A program made the position numbers and the translations under genes. The notes under the pieces were generated by a model. It was not told where the DNA came from, did not search any database, and saw nothing but the letters and a program-made list of their open reading frames with translations. Below, in pieces: positions 63,113 through 64,000 of a stretch of 64,000 bases of DNA. The first letter of the stretch is position 1. Each line of letters starts with the position of its first letter. Location of the stretch: assembly GCF_014649715.1 (NCBI RefSeq), contig NZ_BMTO01000009.1, forward strand, positions 235,175 through 299,174. Direction: 5' to 3'. Source of the DNA: Streptomyces lateritius. GTDB lineage: Bacteria; Actinomycetota; Actinomycetes; Streptomycetales; Streptomycetaceae.

Positions 63113-63335
63113 AAACAAAACTCCCCGGGTATGCGAATGCCGAAAGACGGCACGTCGAAGAGTGACGACGGTGTGAGGGTGCCGTACGCTCCTGCCTCGG
63201 CCAATGCGCTTCGGCGTACTCAGTCAGGTCACTTCGGCAGCCTCGGCCGGGCCGGTGGAAGCGGTGTCACGGTGACCTGACGGATTCACACCCGAACCTT
63301 TGAGCACAGCAGCGGAGGATCGGCAGGATCCAGGC

Positions 63336-63878
63336 ATGACAACGTCGATTCTGGACTCCCGCCCCCTTTTCGAGCTGGGCGCCGAGATTCACATCGCGGC
63401 CTCCGCCGACAAGATCTACTCGATCGTCAGCGACATGAAACGGCATTCCGAGTGGAGCTCGGAACTCCAGGACGGCAAGTGGCTGTCCGGAGAGCCGGGA
63501 CAGGTCGGCTCCATCTTCGAGGGAGAGAACTTCCGCAGCGACGACATCGTGTCCTGGGCCCCGCTCATCCGCGGCATCTGGCACACGAAGTCGGAAGTCG
63601 TGGAGACCACTCCGGGTCGCGCGTTCCGCTGGAAGATCCACTCGAAGACCGGTGAACCGCAGGAGCTCACCTGGTCCTTCCTGATCGAGCCCACCGAGGG
63701 CGGTGCCACGCTTTCCCAGACGTTCCGCATGGGATACGCCTCGCCCGGAATCCACGAGATCACCAAGGACATGGACGAGGCCGACAAGCGGAAGTTCATC
63801 GCCGACTGGACGGCGAAGATGACCCGGGACATCACCGAGACCCTGGGCAAGATCAAGGTCGTCGTCGAGAAGGACTGA
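63336..63878 (+). CDS. SRPBCC-family protein (polyketide cyclase/dehydrase-like)
   Basis: A 180-aa START-like fold protein. Typical features are the opening EIHIAASADKIYSIVSDMKR, W34-type tryptophan in HSEWSSELQ, and the long C-terminal helix DWTAKMTRDITETLGKIK. These bind hydrophobic ligands or act as aromatase/cyclase. ATG follows AGGA. Divergent from the carboxylesterase gene; the 223-bp gap between them has no clear site apart from AT-richer sequence. Confidence 0.85.
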   Translation: MTTSILDSRPLFELGAEIHIAASADKIYSIVSDMKRHSEWSSELQDGKWLSGEPGQVGSIFEGENFRSDDIVSWAPLIRGIWHTKSEVVETTPGRAFRWKIHSKTGEPQELTWSFLIEPTEGGATLSQTFRMGYASPGIHEITKDMDEADKRKFIADWTAKMTRDITETLGKIKVVVEKD

Positions 63879-63912
63879 CGCCCACCTCCCGCACCGCACC
63901 AGGAACGACGCA

Positions 63913-63949
63913 GCGACGGGCCGGCCCCCCATCGGGGCCGGCCCGTCGC
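63913..63949. terminator. Strong terminator after the SRPBCC gene
   Basis: Perfect 16-bp stem (63913-63928 with 63934-63949) and a 5-nt loop, 35 bp after the stop. Confidence 0.85.
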
Positions 63950-63952
63950 ACG

Positions 63953-63987
63953 CCCTGCCCCGCCGCGTGACCGGCGGCGGGGCAGGG
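63953..63987. terminator. Second stem-loop at the right edge
   Basis: CCCTGCCCCGCCG (63953-63965) pairs perfectly with CGGCGGGGCAGGG (63975-63987). It directly follows the first terminator and may serve a convergent gene outside the window. Confidence 0.6.
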
Positions 63988-64000
63988 GCCCCACGAGCCC

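Overview
The window is chromosomal DNA from a Streptomyces or a very close relative. Signs are the very high G+C, the strong G/C bias at third codon positions, frequent GTG starts, long spurious open frames opposite almost every gene, near-absence of TTA codons, and actinobacterial hallmark families (SARP, AfsA/ScbR butyrolactone genes, S37 peptidase, PucR, SapA-like protein). I count about 51 convincing protein genes plus one doubtful leader ORF. I saw no rRNA, tRNA, CRISPR array, transposase or integrase.

Layout. 1-6.3 kb: a PucR regulator divergent from a sodium:solute symporter, a ureohydrolase (speB family) and a ThDP-dependent decarboxylase-type enzyme. These look like a guanidino-compound (arginine-type) uptake and degradation module. 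6.3-16.1 kb: an orphan small protein resembling the C-terminus of Cas8c/Csd1, a fused heterodimer-like ABC exporter, small membrane and secreted proteins, a secreted S37 peptidase and a Tat-exported GH3 glycosidase. 15.2-22 kb: a LysR/EamA divergent pair with a 29-bp palindrome, then a LacI regulator with a clean operator and a three-gene sugar-type operon (Gfo/Idh/MocA, DUF993 aldolase-like, sugar-phosphate isomerase-like). 21.6-26 kb: DUF937 protein, RecD2 helicase and citrate synthase.

26.3-33.7 kb: copZ-copA copper efflux with a CsoR-type operator, TetR/MMPL transporter pair, zinc alcohol dehydrogenase and a small HTH protein. 34-41.3 kb: myo-inositol catabolism, iolE divergent from iolC-(iolJ-like aldolase)-iolB-iolD-mmsA, tightly overlapping. 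41.4-51.8 kb: VOC protein, DUF4291, subtilisin, GNAT, a striking fusion of an extracellular alpha/beta hydrolase to a cytoplasmic ABC ATPase with its permease, a LuxR-type regulator, a vWA lipoprotein and a DUF1772 membrane protein.

51.8-64 kb: a gamma-butyrolactone regulatory island: AfsA-type synthase, HAD-like protein lacking its nucleophile Asp, SDR, ScbR-family receptor and a SARP activator. Four sequences resembling butyrolactone-receptor operators (ARE) lie in it, two of them on likely promoters (afsA and SARP). It is followed by a quinone reductase, arylamine N-acetyltransferase, aquaporin-like channel, AsnB, a type-B carboxylesterase and an SRPBCC protein. These may be the edge of, or targets for, a secondary-metabolism locus; no PKS or NRPS is visible here.

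Coordinates of genes rest on start choice by Shine-Dalgarno spacing, family length and overlap; alternatives are stated. Functions come from motif recognition only, and no database search was run.
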